Program-made: the position numbers and the translations under genes
NCBI RefSeq assembly: GCF_016107525.1
Contig: NZ_JABASR010000001.1
Span: 372,001-436,000, forward strand
Direction of reading: 5' to 3'
DNA from: Psychrobacter aquimaris
GTDB lineage: Bacteria; Pseudomonadota; Gammaproteobacteria; Pseudomonadales; Moraxellaceae
Length of the DNA stretch: 64,000 nucleotides
Part shown: in pieces, positions 34,611 through 42,434 of the stretch
How positions within the stretch are numbered: position 1 is the stretch's first letter
Layout: each line of letters begins with the position of its first letter
Notes under the pieces: model-generated
What the model saw: the letters and a program-made list of their open reading frames with translations, nothing else
Database searches by the model: none
Told to the model about the DNA's origin: nothing

Positions 34611-34632
34611 AAAAAACCCGCTCAATGGCGGG
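34611..34632 (-). terminator. Leftward terminator B of the immunity region
   Basis: CCCGC-TCAATG-GCGGG; on the minus strand a run of six T follows. Together with terminator A it would stop leftward read-through from the immunity genes into the early operon. Confidence 0.75.
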
Positions 34633-34728
34633 TTGGGTTTACCATTTATAAAAAATTATGAATATTGAAATTGAAATATATGAATATAAGTGTAGAGTAT
34701 GAGTGCAATTAAATATAAGGGGGTCGAG

Positions 34729-34980
34729 ATGAGCACTAAACTAGTAGGCAGTAGTTTAACTCGGGCAATGCTCGAACGTGGTGACAAACAAGTATGGTGT
34801 GCTGTAAGCAATGAGAGCGAGCAGGATGCTATGAATACTATTAAAAACGTTGATGGCAAATTCATAGTGCACATTATTGCTTCTGAAGATGGTTGTTTCA
34901 TTTGCAAAGAAGAAGGTTCTTGGAAGCATGCTGTGCCAATTAAAAAAATCCCACTCACTCAAAATGAAGTGGGCTTATAA
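34729..34980 (+). CDS. Small protein of the GSELT/CAV family (copy 2 of 3)
   Basis: 83 residues from ATG 34729, which has AAGGGGG five bases upstream; an in-frame ATG at 34699 does not. Pattern: VGSSLTRAMLERG, VWCAVSNESEQDAM, then AVPIKKIPLT. It aligns along its length with the protein at 35228-35473 and with the core of 32595-32891. Transcribed rightward within the immunity region, against the repressor-side genes, and surrounded by AT-rich DNA. No known domain recognised; small soluble protein. Confidence 0.68.
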   Translation: MSTKLVGSSLTRAMLERGDKQVWCAVSNESEQDAMNTIKNVDGKFIVHIIASEDGCFICKEEGSWKHAVPIKKIPLTQNEVGL

Positions 34981-35227
34981 ATAAGCTCTGTTGAAATTTA
35001 TCGATATTAAATACCTAAAGATTAATGCTTTATAAAAAATGCAAATAATCAATAATTAAATATTCATAATAAAGAATATATGTATTAGAATATACTTTTA
35101 TTACTTGGCACATTTACTGCAATGTTATGGTTGCAAGTACGGAATATTCAGAGATAAGTAAGGAATGCTCTCTACAGGCTCGTTGGTTGAGCTTTATAAT
35201 GTACGTAATGGCGAAGAGGTATTTAAT

Positions 35228-35473
35228 ATGGATATAATGCTCAAAGGTAGTGAATTGACTCGTGCAATGTTAAAAGCCGGTCATCAAGAAATATGGTGTG
35301 CAGTAGACGATAGCTCTGATCAAGAAGCTATGTCCAATCTAACCAATAATGATTTTACAGCTCGTATTGAGTCTATGAAAGATGATTTTTTTTATTGTAC
35401 AGGTGGTATGGCTTGGTTATGTGCAGTACCTATTAAGATACGAGCATTAACCTATGCTGAGGCAGGATTTTAG
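35228..35473 (+). CDS. Small protein of the GSELT/CAV family (copy 3 of 3)
   Basis: 81 residues from ATG 35228 (GAGG eight bases upstream). The frame extends to 35165, but the homology to the sister protein begins only after 35228. Shared pattern: KGSELTRAMLKAG, IWCAVDDSSDQEAM, then CAVPIKIRALTYAEAGF. The 247-bp AT-rich gap before it is long enough to hold a separate promoter. Likely arose by duplication with copy 2. Function unknown. Confidence 0.68.
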   Translation: MDIMLKGSELTRAMLKAGHQEIWCAVDDSSDQEAMSNLTNNDFTARIESMKDDFFYCTGGMAWLCAVPIKIRALTYAEAGF

Positions 35474-35560
35474 ATAATAAACATAAGTAAGATATCTGTT
35501 GCTGACGATAGATGGCAGTGCTATATTTCAAGATCACGTCATCTAACCCTAAGGTTGCTT

Positions 35561-35737
35561 ATGAAAACTTGGTCAGCACTTCTAATCTCTATGTTCATGA
35601 TGGCGCCAGTAGTACAGGCGAATGCTCAGAACTATCCATGTTCAAAAAGCATGGGTGGTGTATCGCATTGCAAGAATGGTAAGTTCGTTTGTAATAACGG
35701 AAAGATTAGTCAATCTAAGAAGGTTTGTACCAGTTAG
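35561..35737 (+). CDS. Small exported cysteine-rich protein
   Basis: 58 residues from ATG 35561 (AAGG upstream). A signal peptide (KTWSALLISMFMMAPVVQANA) precedes a mature chain of about 34 residues with four cysteines (YPCSKSMGGVSHC, KFVCNNG, KKVC), enough for two disulfide bonds in the periplasm. Similar short GGVSHC...FVCN(D/N)G proteins occur in related bacteria (general impression). As cargo between the operators it might act on the cell envelope, for example in superinfection exclusion; this is inference. Confidence 0.65.
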   Translation: MKTWSALLISMFMMAPVVQANAQNYPCSKSMGGVSHCKNGKFVCNNGKISQSKKVCTS

Positions 35738-35761
35738 GCTTTGGTTGATAGGTAAGTAATA

Positions 35762-35787
35762 AAAAACCCACCGTGAGGTGGGTTTTT
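35762..35787. terminator. Bidirectional terminator between convergent cargo genes
   Basis: AAAAAACCCACC-GTGA-GGTGGGTTTTT, T tracts on both strands, between the small exported protein (stop 35737) and the leftward methyltransferase (stop 35805). Confidence 0.88.
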
Positions 35788-35804
35788 GGTTCCTACTATT
35801 AAGA

Positions 35805-36659
35805 TTAGGCCATCTTCAGTCTTTCATGTTCAATGCTATCAAAGTGCGATGAGGTAATAAACAGCTCATTACCAACTCTTTTCTTTGCGGCACTGTAGTT
35901 GATATCAAACTGGTACTGTGCAAATTCTTTGTATAAATCACTAATTTCAGGGGTGTTGTCATAAGTAAGTAACCATGGCAAATCCGTTTTGGCCAACTTT
36001 TCAGAAATGGCCGCATGGTCTTTATGATTATAAAAATTAGTGTATAAAGACTGGCCTTTATTATAGTACGGAGGGTCTACCATGAGCAGGGGCTTTGGAA
36101 GTGTAAGACTCTCTAGCTTTTCAATGAACTCGATCGCATCCATATTATAAATATGAATTTTATCTTTAATCGCAGCAATCTGATGAACTTTTTTTATCAA
36201 AGCTACCTTGTTGAAGCGGCAATCCATTCTATATGCACCATTTTGCTTCTTTCCGCCTATTACTCCAGCTTTAATGATACCAGATCGATTGGTACGGTTA
36301 AGGAAGAGTGTAGAAAACGCAAGCTCTAAAGGATCCACAGTATCTTTAATATCCTGTATTGCTTTTTGCTTATACCATTCGTCCATATCAATTTTGGTTA
36401 AACTAATAAGATTGGCTAGCTCTTCTGGTTGATGGACTATAGCGCTCCATAATGAGGAAATCGATTGATCTATATCATTAAGGTGCAGCTCTTCAACCAC
36501 ATTGTTGGTTAATAGTCTTAGGGCAAGACCACAGCCCCCAGCATAAGGCTCAGCGTATTGGCACAGTTGCATATCATGGCTCACAACAACGTCACGAGTC
36601 ATATCGTATATGCTGGCTTTACCACCAGGATAGCGCAGAGGAGAAAGTGAGCGTTTCAT
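35805..36659 (-). CDS. D12-class adenine-N6 DNA methyltransferase (Dam-like)
   Basis: 284 residues. It opens with SPLRYPGGKASIYD, as D12/Dam enzymes do; the S-adenosylmethionine motif is AEPYAGGCGLALRLL (near 36-50), followed by LFLNRTNRSG. The catalytic DPPYY motif lies in LLMVDPPYYNKG (near 190-201). It methylates adenine N6 in a short unknown DNA site. It lies 78 bp after the ATPase/Toprim gene on the same strand, so the two are probably co-expressed in the lysogen. It may protect DNA from that partner or from host restriction. Confidence 0.88.
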   Translation of the reverse strand: MKRSLSPLRYPGGKASIYDMTRDVVVSHDMQLCQYAEPYAGGCGLALRLLTNNVVEELHLNDIDQSISSLWSAIVHQPEELANLISLTKIDMDEWYKQKAIQDIKDTVDPLELAFSTLFLNRTNRSGIIKAGVIGGKKQNGAYRMDCRFNKVALIKKVHQIAAIKDKIHIYNMDAIEFIEKLESLTLPKPLLMVDPPYYNKGQSLYTNFYNHKDHAAISEKLAKTDLPWLLTYDNTPEISDLYKEFAQYQFDINYSAAKKRVGNELFITSSHFDSIEHERLKMA

Positions 36660-36737
36660 TGATTCTTTACCTTAACCATATTTCGTATCATAACAAACTT
36701 ATTTTAACCTAATCTCTATCTTACTTACAGATATGTT

Positions 36738-38450
36738 TTAAGTGAAATACGTATAAACATCCGATTTCTGAACTCTTTTATCTTTTATTAATATATCTTT
36801 AATTTTACTTATAAATAATTCTTCAAAATCAGATTTCATATGAGGGTTTTTTTTCAAAAAATACTCTATAGGGTTGTTTTTAATAGTTTTAAATAGCTTT
36901 TGAAAATCACTGTCGTTATAGAAGTTTTTGAAAACACTACGAATAGCATTAGTTTCAGTATTGCTTAACTCTTTTTCAATTATTTCATCGAAATTAAAAT
37001 CAAAACCCTCAGGATAATTATTTAAACTTAATCTTTTTATTATTTCCTGTGTGCATCTATTAGCAATGAAATTTGTCTTATTGTAACCAATGTTATTTTT
37101 CCAAAAATCATCTTCTTTTGGAAGGTTGTATAGGAAACTAAAGATCAGCCTGTCAGGCGGTTGAGTACTAGGAAGCAAAATAATGCTTTTATTTTCTGTG
37201 CTATTTACAACTACATCAGCATCTAGCACTATAATACTGTTTTCAGAAAATTCTGGTATCTTATGTTTAACAAGCTTCAAGTAGTCCTTACAACCCATAC
37301 TAACATCTTTCAAAGGATTTATAATTTTTCTAATTTTTCTATTGGTAACTAGGCGATTGAAAAAGTCTACTGCTTCCTTATCTTCGAAATAGATATTAAT
37401 TATAGGCAAGGCTATTTCATCAGATACTCTTTTGGTTTTTATATGTAAGTCGGCGTAAATATCACTCCAACTATAATCATTACGCACTTGCAATTTTCCA
37501 TGACTATCAGTTAAAAATATGCTTTTAAAGTTATTCTCTTTTGTTCCTTTTTCATTTTCGCTCTTCTCGAATATTTTTTCTATTATAGTAGGAGAGTGTG
37601 ATGAAATAATAATTTGTATATTGTATTTATTACTATATTTTATTAGAACATCTATAATTCTATCCTGTGCAAAAGGAAATAGACCTGCATCTAATTCATC
37701 AATAATTAAAATACCGCCGTGATAATCGCTATATTCCTCTTTAAGTCTTTTGAAAGAAAATAATGCTTGAACTATTTGCCCTACATTATCCTCTCCAGAG
37801 GAAACGGATTCATGGTCATAATCTTGTCCATGAACTACAGACGAGTCTATAGTTCCTTTAGTTGACGTAATATGAGTACCTTTGTCTTTGCCTATAATTT
37901 CATTACAGCAGCTGACAAAGTCGGCTTGATTTTTTTTAAGATATTCTAAGTCATATACTTTATCATCATTTCGATCAGCTACGGGAATAAGTCTTTTTAA
38001 GCTAAGGTAGATTAATGGATGTGTAACATTTCTAGATGTATTGCTACTTGTCGCAGTTGGTAGGTTATTGCGTACGACGGCTCTATGAGTTCTACCACTA
38101 GTAGCTGGCATAGTTAACTTCAAGTTTTCAATATTTTGTCTGAAGTAAGCATCATAAACGTCATATATGACACTCATTTCTCCTGGCTTATCATATACCT
38201 CTGAGAGACGGAAATGCTCACTAAATTTAGATTTGAACTGTTTACCACTTAAGGTTTCATGATCTATCTTTTGATCACTTGCATGGTCTTTATCAAAACT
38301 AAATATTTGAGCTACTAGCCCTAAAATTGTTGATTTAGCCGTACCGTTTTTCCCACTAATTACAGTAAGCCTTTCCCCAAAATCAATCTCTACATTTGAC
38401 ATGTTTCTAAATTTTTCTACGACCATCTTTTTTAGGATAGTAGATCTCAT
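36738..38450 (-). CDS. ABC-type ATPase with Toprim-like C-terminal domain (OLD-like), defence candidate
   Basis: 570 residues from ATG 38450, which has AGAGG eight bases upstream; the frame starts 11 codons earlier without a site. An SMC/ABC-like ATPase: Walker A SGKNGTAKST (near 32-41), signature-like VSSGEDNVGQ, Walker B GGILIIDELDAGLFP, and a switch His in IISSHSPTIIE. The C-terminal half has NIYFEDKEAVDFF and SIIVLDADVV, the Glu and Asp-x-Asp pattern of Toprim nucleases. This layout matches OLD-family ATP-dependent nucleases, many of which act against phages. The coding sequence is visibly more AT-rich than its neighbours, suggesting separate acquisition. Confidence 0.75.
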   Translation of the reverse strand: MRSTILKKMVVEKFRNMSNVEIDFGERLTVISGKNGTAKSTILGLVAQIFSFDKDHASDQKIDHETLSGKQFKSKFSEHFRLSEVYDKPGEMSVIYDVYDAYFRQNIENLKLTMPATSGRTHRAVVRNNLPTATSSNTSRNVTHPLIYLSLKRLIPVADRNDDKVYDLEYLKKNQADFVSCCNEIIGKDKGTHITSTKGTIDSSVVHGQDYDHESVSSGEDNVGQIVQALFSFKRLKEEYSDYHGGILIIDELDAGLFPFAQDRIIDVLIKYSNKYNIQIIISSHSPTIIEKIFEKSENEKGTKENNFKSIFLTDSHGKLQVRNDYSWSDIYADLHIKTKRVSDEIALPIINIYFEDKEAVDFFNRLVTNRKIRKIINPLKDVSMGCKDYLKLVKHKIPEFSENSIIVLDADVVVNSTENKSIILLPSTQPPDRLIFSFLYNLPKEDDFWKNNIGYNKTNFIANRCTQEIIKRLSLNNYPEGFDFNFDEIIEKELSNTETNAIRSVFKNFYNDSDFQKLFKTIKNNPIEYFLKKNPHMKSDFEELFISKIKDILIKDKRVQKSDVYTYFT

Positions 38451-38593
38451 GCTTTTTGCCTCTAAATTAGAGTTACTGATCATTATTTATAAGTTTTTTA
38501 CTAAAAATATTCAGATTGAATTTAAATAAAATCTTCTTATATAAAGAATTATTGATATAGCTCTACTACAAATTTTATTTATCTGACATTAAC

Positions 38594-38992
38594 CTATTCC
38601 CTCTGCTCACCACACGCCTTCAACCCCACCTCTCTAGCCTCACTCAAGTCAGCACCTTTCTTAATGCTATACGGCACGTTTGGAACTAAACCTGCTTGCT
38701 TTAGAGACTCTGCAGCCGCCTTATTAAGCGGAGTGCCAATCGAAGACTCATCAATATAGCCTGCAGGTTCAAAATATACCTCAGTGCCAAACTCTGGATA
38801 ATAAACACAGGATATTTCACCTGATGTCGTAAATGGGTAGGGGCCATCATGATCAGCGGACCAGAATATTTCATGCACTACAACATAGCCAGAAACAAAT
38901 TTACTAGCGTAACTGTCATTGTGAGAAGGGGTGCATGCAGCTAAGGATAAGACAGCAATGCCAATTAACCACCTGGGCAAATTGATTCGCAT
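38594..38992 (-). CDS. Small lipoprotein
   Basis: 132 residues with a lipoprotein signal peptide: LIGIAVLSLAACTPS, lipobox L-A-A-C with Cys near residue 20. The mature part has SWSADHDGPYPF-like aromatic stretches and two further cysteines. Its start lies inside the end of the Excalibur-domain gene (28-bp overlap), so the two are translated together. As cell-surface cargo in an immunity region, a superinfection-exclusion role is possible but unproven. Confidence 0.7.
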   Translation of the reverse strand: MRINLPRWLIGIAVLSLAACTPSHNDSYASKFVSGYVVVHEIFWSADHDGPYPFTTSGEISCVYYPEFGTEVYFEPAGYIDESSIGTPLNKAAAESLKQAGLVPNVPYSIKKGADLSEAREVGLKACGEQRE

Positions 38993-39258
38993 GGTACTCC
39001 GTCCTTGTCTCTATCTAGTTGCTTATTACCGCACTTCAGTGCTTGCTTAGCCTGCTCACAGTTGGCCATCTGGCCACAAGTACTAGGTAAGCCTTTGCAC
39101 TGCGAACCGCCAGCACCTTTGGTAAATAGCGGATGATCGACTTCGACAGATTCTTTCAAAATAGTATTGCTTTGAAAGGGATTGTCTATCGTAGCGACTC
39201 CAGCGTTGGATGACAGGGCAAAGAGAGAAAGCGCTATAGTTAGCAATAATTCTTTCAT
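38965..39258 (-). CDS. Exported Excalibur-domain (calcium-binding) protein
   Basis: 97 residues. Signal peptide LLLTIALSLFALSSNAGVA, then a Cys-containing spacer, then the Excalibur motif at the C-terminus: CGNKQLDRDKDGVPCESIC, where DxDxDGxxCE binds calcium and two cysteines close the loop. It acts outside the inner membrane. It overlaps the lipoprotein gene; together they form a two-gene envelope cassette beside the repressor. Confidence 0.75.
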   Translation of the reverse strand: MKELLLTIALSLFALSSNAGVATIDNPFQSNTILKESVEVDHPLFTKGAGGSQCKGLPSTCGQMANCEQAKQALKCGNKQLDRDKDGVPCESICPGG

Positions 39259-39380
39259 TGATCACATCCTTGTGTTATTCAAAATTTAAAGCTTCACGAT
39301 AGACACACCATCCTAAAGGAAGTGTATTAACTACCGTAGCGTGCCGTATTAAGTGGCATATCCAAATGTAAGCCCAGCTA

Positions 39381-40088
39381 TTAGTATTCGACATATTTAC
39401 CCACCACCTTACCTACTAAGTTGCAGTCACCCATTGGCGTCATTCTTTGTTCGTGCCAATTGGGATTGAGCGGACGTAGATACATATCTTCCGATGTTTC
39501 ACCTAGAACTAACTGCTTAAACGTTGCTTCCGTGTCGTTGTTGCATTGAACTATCACAAGATCATTGTTTTTTAGCGCAAACAATCCGGTCTGAGGTTCA
39601 ACGTAAATAATGTCGTCTGGATCAAACTTAGGCAGCATGCTTTCGCCTCGTACAATCAAGGCAAAACCATTTTTTGATAGATTATTTGGTCTTGATATCC
39701 TGCCTATAGCATCATCAAAAGTAACAGCATCCACATTAGACCAACTACCAGCAGCCACCCAACTTAAAATAGGCACTTCATCGGAGGTTTCAGCCATAGG
39801 TATATTCACAGTACCTACTGGAGCTGGCATGTCATGAGCATCACCATTTTGAATGGCATGAATCTTACTGCGCAGGCTAGCTATTGACGGCTTAATGTCT
39901 TGAACACCATCTAATATGTAATTAGCATCCCCACCGTACTTAGCCGCGGCTGCTAAAGCACCTTCCTTTGATACACCTCTTTTAACCCAGTTTGCTACTG
40001 TAGAGGCACCAACATTTAAGTCGCGTGAAATATCAGAATTTCTATCTGTTTTTGCGACTTCTTGAAGTCTTTTCATACTTTCGTGCAT
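39381..40088 (-). CDS. Prophage repressor, LexA/CI-like with S24 self-cleavage domain
   Basis: 235 residues. N-terminal helix-turn-helix (about 15-45; ISRDLNVGASTVANWVKRG). C-terminal S24 peptidase domain: cleavage site Ala-Gly in SWVAAGSW (near 110), nucleophile Ser in RGESMLPKF (near 150) and general-base Lys in ATFKQL (near 190). The protein should keep the prophage silent and be inactivated by RecA during DNA damage. It is divergent from a Cro-like gene, with 13-bp operators in between and again at 34.5 kb. Confidence 0.92.
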   Translation of the reverse strand: MHESMKRLQEVAKTDRNSDISRDLNVGASTVANWVKRGVSKEGALAAAAKYGGDANYILDGVQDIKPSIASLRSKIHAIQNGDAHDMPAPVGTVNIPMAETSDEVPILSWVAAGSWSNVDAVTFDDAIGRISRPNNLSKNGFALIVRGESMLPKFDPDDIIYVEPQTGLFALKNNDLVIVQCNNDTEATFKQLVLGETSEDMYLRPLNPNWHEQRMTPMGDCNLVGKVVGKYVEY

Positions 40089-40124
40089 AAGTCACCTCGT
40101 TATCAATCTTATTATAAGTATTTT

Positions 40125-40216
40125 ACACAACGTGTGAGTAACTTTGTTTCACACGGACGAACTTGTTTATTGCCTTTTATTTCACACTATGTGATAATAT
40201 ATTTCATATCATGTGA
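40125..40216. promoter_or_regulatory. Right operator cluster (OR-like) between repressor and Cro
   Basis: 13-bp sites with TCAC-n5-GTGA spacing: ACACAACGTGTGA (40125-40137), a half-site starting TCACACGGA (40149), TCACACTATGTGA (40182-40194) and TCATATCATGTGA (40204-40216). A rightward -10-like TAATAT overlaps the third site; TATAAT on the minus strand near 40110-40115 could serve the repressor gene. Overlap of sites and promoters fits a lysis-lysogeny switch. Confidence 0.8.
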
Positions 40217-40231
40217 CTATAGGAGTTAGAC

Positions 40232-40456
40232 ATGAAGGATACAAAGTCAAAAGCAGAGTTCGATAAAAAAGTTATAGAGAAGTTAGGTGGTGTAAAGGCT
40301 ATATCTGACGCACTTGGCTATAAGAACAATACCGTTCACAACTGGGTTAAACGCGGCATCTCAAGAGACGCAAAAATTGAACATCCGGAGATATTTATGC
40401 ATAAAAATATTAACGACGTTCAGCCAGTTGAAGCTTACTTATCAGAAGAAGCCTAA
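40232..40456 (+). CDS. Cro-like repressor
   Basis: 74 residues, small and basic, with a helix-turn-helix (GGVKAISDALGYKNNTVHNW). The recognition-helix end NTVHNWVKRGIS almost repeats STVANWVKRGVS of the repressor, so both should bind the same operators. First gene of the rightward early operon, 15 bp after the last operator; AGGAG lies before the ATG. Confidence 0.85.
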   Translation: MKDTKSKAEFDKKVIEKLGGVKAISDALGYKNNTVHNWVKRGISRDAKIEHPEIFMHKNINDVQPVEAYLSEEA

Positions 40457-40521
40457 CCCTGTCACAAATATTAAATTTAAAACCGTTCAATAAAAACGTG
40501 CAAATGAATAGGAAAAATACG

Positions 40522-41007
40522 ATGAGCGTAATAGATGTAGCACACAAGACGGTACACAGCGATGCGCACGGCGGGTCAGCCGCCCTAGCAACACGTTTAG
40601 GCATGTCAGTTGCTGTGCTGAATAATAAAGTCAACCCAAGCGCGCCAGCTCACCATCTACGCTTAGATGAAGCTATGGCAATCATGGAGTTCACGGGCGA
40701 CCACAGCATCATCCAAGCGATGGCGCAGCGGTTGGGCGGAGTGTATTGCGAAGTGGGCGTGGCAGCAAAGAAGGACGACTTAATAATGACAGCCTTGTCC
40801 GCATCAGCATGCCAGGGCAATGTCATGAATGAGCTACACCAAGCACTTGAAGACGGCAAGATCAGTTGCGATCAGCGAGTATCACTTAACGCCGTAATAC
40901 AGACAGCATTGTCGGAGTTACGTGCACTTAGTCAGCACGTTGACGAAAAGCACGCCAGTGACAACCCGCATATCGTCGCTCGCTGGCAGGAAGAGGGTAG
41001 AAAATAA
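40522..41007 (+). CDS. Phage CII/CP76-family regulatory protein
   Basis: 161 residues from ATG 40522 (AGGA upstream; the frame opens at GTG 40498). The N-terminal half follows the CP76/phage CII family: GGSAALATRLGMSVAVLNNKVNP, followed by LRLDEAMAIMEFTGDHSI. In other phages such proteins help choose lysogeny or regulate early genes. The C-terminal part is helical and ends in a basic tail. Second gene after Cro, the usual CII position. Confidence 0.78.
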   Translation: MSVIDVAHKTVHSDAHGGSAALATRLGMSVAVLNNKVNPSAPAHHLRLDEAMAIMEFTGDHSIIQAMAQRLGGVYCEVGVAAKKDDLIMTALSASACQGNVMNELHQALEDGKISCDQRVSLNAVIQTALSELRALSQHVDEKHASDNPHIVARWQEEGRK

Positions 41008-41032
41008 ATCGTAACAGACAGTGGGGATTGTA

Positions 41033-41629
41033 ATGCTAGAAGAACAATATTTTTCAGACCGTAGTTCCTATCCGAAAGTCAGCGACACAGCAACACCAAT
41101 CTATGCGGTTGAATGGTTTGCTAAAAACGTCGGCATTACCAACTTAGATGACCCAAGTGTGAAAGTAAAAACCATCCTTGATGATGTGAACGAGTCTGAG
41201 CTGGCACGACATGAAGCTAGAAGAGCTCGTGAAGCAAAGGCGCAAGATGAATTTCTTGATGCGATGTTTAACCTCGATAGCGGCACTGCGGTATTGCGTC
41301 AAAAGAGCGAGCGTACCAAGCCAGCGAAAAAGGTAGTGCCAGCTAAGCAGCTAAAGGTAGCTAAGAATATAGCTAAACCAGCTAAAGAGAAGGTCAATGT
41401 GGCTAAAAAGCCAGTTAAGACAATCAATTTTTCAGAAAAAATGACAACCAAGGTTGGACAAGAAGTGCTTGATCAGATCAAAGAGAAGGGCTTCTACCAA
41501 GTGTCAGATTTTCAGATGTCACGAGTGTATTTAGGAAACATCATATCTGACATACGCGAGCTAGGTTACAAGCTTGTGGGCGTCAAGAGTGGCAGGTTGA
41601 TAGTTCGATACGAATTAGACGCGCAATAA
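41033..41629 (+). CDS. Unrecognised phage protein with Lys/Ala-rich linker and winged-helix-like end
   Basis: 198 residues from ATG 41033 (GGGG upstream). The first 90 residues are acidic and helical; 92-135 is a Lys/Ala/Pro-rich, histone-tail-like linker (AKPAKKVVPAKQ...); the last 55 (GFYQVSDFQMS, then IISDIRELGYKL and SGRLIVRYEL) resemble a winged-helix module of phage DNA-binding proteins. DNA binding is likely; the exact role is unknown. Confidence 0.6.
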   Translation: MLEEQYFSDRSSYPKVSDTATPIYAVEWFAKNVGITNLDDPSVKVKTILDDVNESELARHEARRAREAKAQDEFLDAMFNLDSGTAVLRQKSERTKPAKKVVPAKQLKVAKNIAKPAKEKVNVAKKPVKTINFSEKMTTKVGQEVLDQIKEKGFYQVSDFQMSRVYLGNIISDIRELGYKLVGVKSGRLIVRYELDAQ

Positions 41630-41693
41630 AAAACCCAAATCAGCGGTAACTGAGATGGGCACAAAACTTAACTCGTTATTGGAGTATATCAGA

Positions 41694-42434
41694 ATGAATA
41701 TTTTAGCGCAAAACATTAAAACAATGAGCAGTCGTGAAATTGCCGAGTTGTGCGGTAAAGAGCACCGCAACGTTTGTCGTGATATCGACACTCTTAATGA
41801 AAACTATGCACAAATGGGCTTGCTCAAAGTTGAGCAGGGGTACTACACCCTTCAAAACACTGGTAATCAGCAGCATCGTCAATTTTTACTCAGTAAAGAA
41901 CAGACGATTGACCTGATAACTGGTTATCGCGCTGATATTCGCATTCGTATTAATAGACGCTGGCAGGAATTAGAAGCCAGTGCTAGCCAGCCAGTCGTCG
42001 CACTGCCTCATGACTACATATCTGCCCTAGAAGAGCTATTGGTTACCAAAAATGGTGAGCAAGCTGCTTTGGAGCAAGTTAAGGATCTGCAACCGAAAGC
42101 GGCAGCATTAGACACGCTCAGTCATGCTAGGGGCTCTCTTGGCATACGTGAGACAGCAAAAGCCGTTGGCATACCTGAACGTGAGTTTGTAAAGCGCTGT
42201 CTGGATAAAAGCAAGCCCATGTCGTCACGATTCCTGTACCGCGATGATAACGGTAGGTTAAACGCACATGCTCACCGTATCAAACAAGGCTTCATGACTC
42301 AGAAATTAGGCAGTTATGCAGACAAGGATGGTCATGATTTTGCGACTGTCCAAGTTAAGTTTACCGCGGCTGGCGTTGCACATATTGCCAAGTTGATGCA
42401 AAACAAGTCATCTGGTCAGTTGAGGGTAGTGTAA
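41694..42434 (+). CDS. Phage antirepressor: Rha N-terminal domain plus Ant C-terminal domain
   Basis: 246 residues from ATG 41694 (GGAG upstream). Residues 5-85 are a Rha-type domain (MSSREIAELCGKEHRNVCRD, then RQFLLSKEQTIDLITGY). After a linker, residues 130-246 form an Ant/KilA-C DNA-binding domain (AARGSLGIRETAK-like, IPEREFVKRCLD, FVTQ-like HRIKQGFMTQKL). Antirepressors of this form counter a prophage repressor or modulate host functions. Stop and next start overlap (TAATG). Confidence 0.85.
   Translation: MNILAQNIKTMSSREIAELCGKEHRNVCRDIDTLNENYAQMGLLKVEQGYYTLQNTGNQQHRQFLLSKEQTIDLITGYRADIRIRINRRWQELEASASQPVVALPHDYISALEELLVTKNGEQAALEQVKDLQPKAAALDTLSHARGSLGIRETAKAVGIPEREFVKRCLDKSKPMSSRFLYRDDNGRLNAHAHRIKQGFMTQKLGSYADKDGHDFATVQVKFTAAGVAHIAKLMQNKSSGQLRVV

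Larger units (their letters stand above)
34278..34728. other. Left control region, 451 bp
   Basis: From right to left: two leftward-facing terminators (34553-34632), the left operator cluster (34469-34536), a probable leftward promoter, then an untranslated leader of about 180 bases. The leader contains a hairpin at 34308-34337 (ATAGCCA/TGGCTAT followed by TTTTTT on the plus strand). No protein gene is seen in it. Confidence 0.6.
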
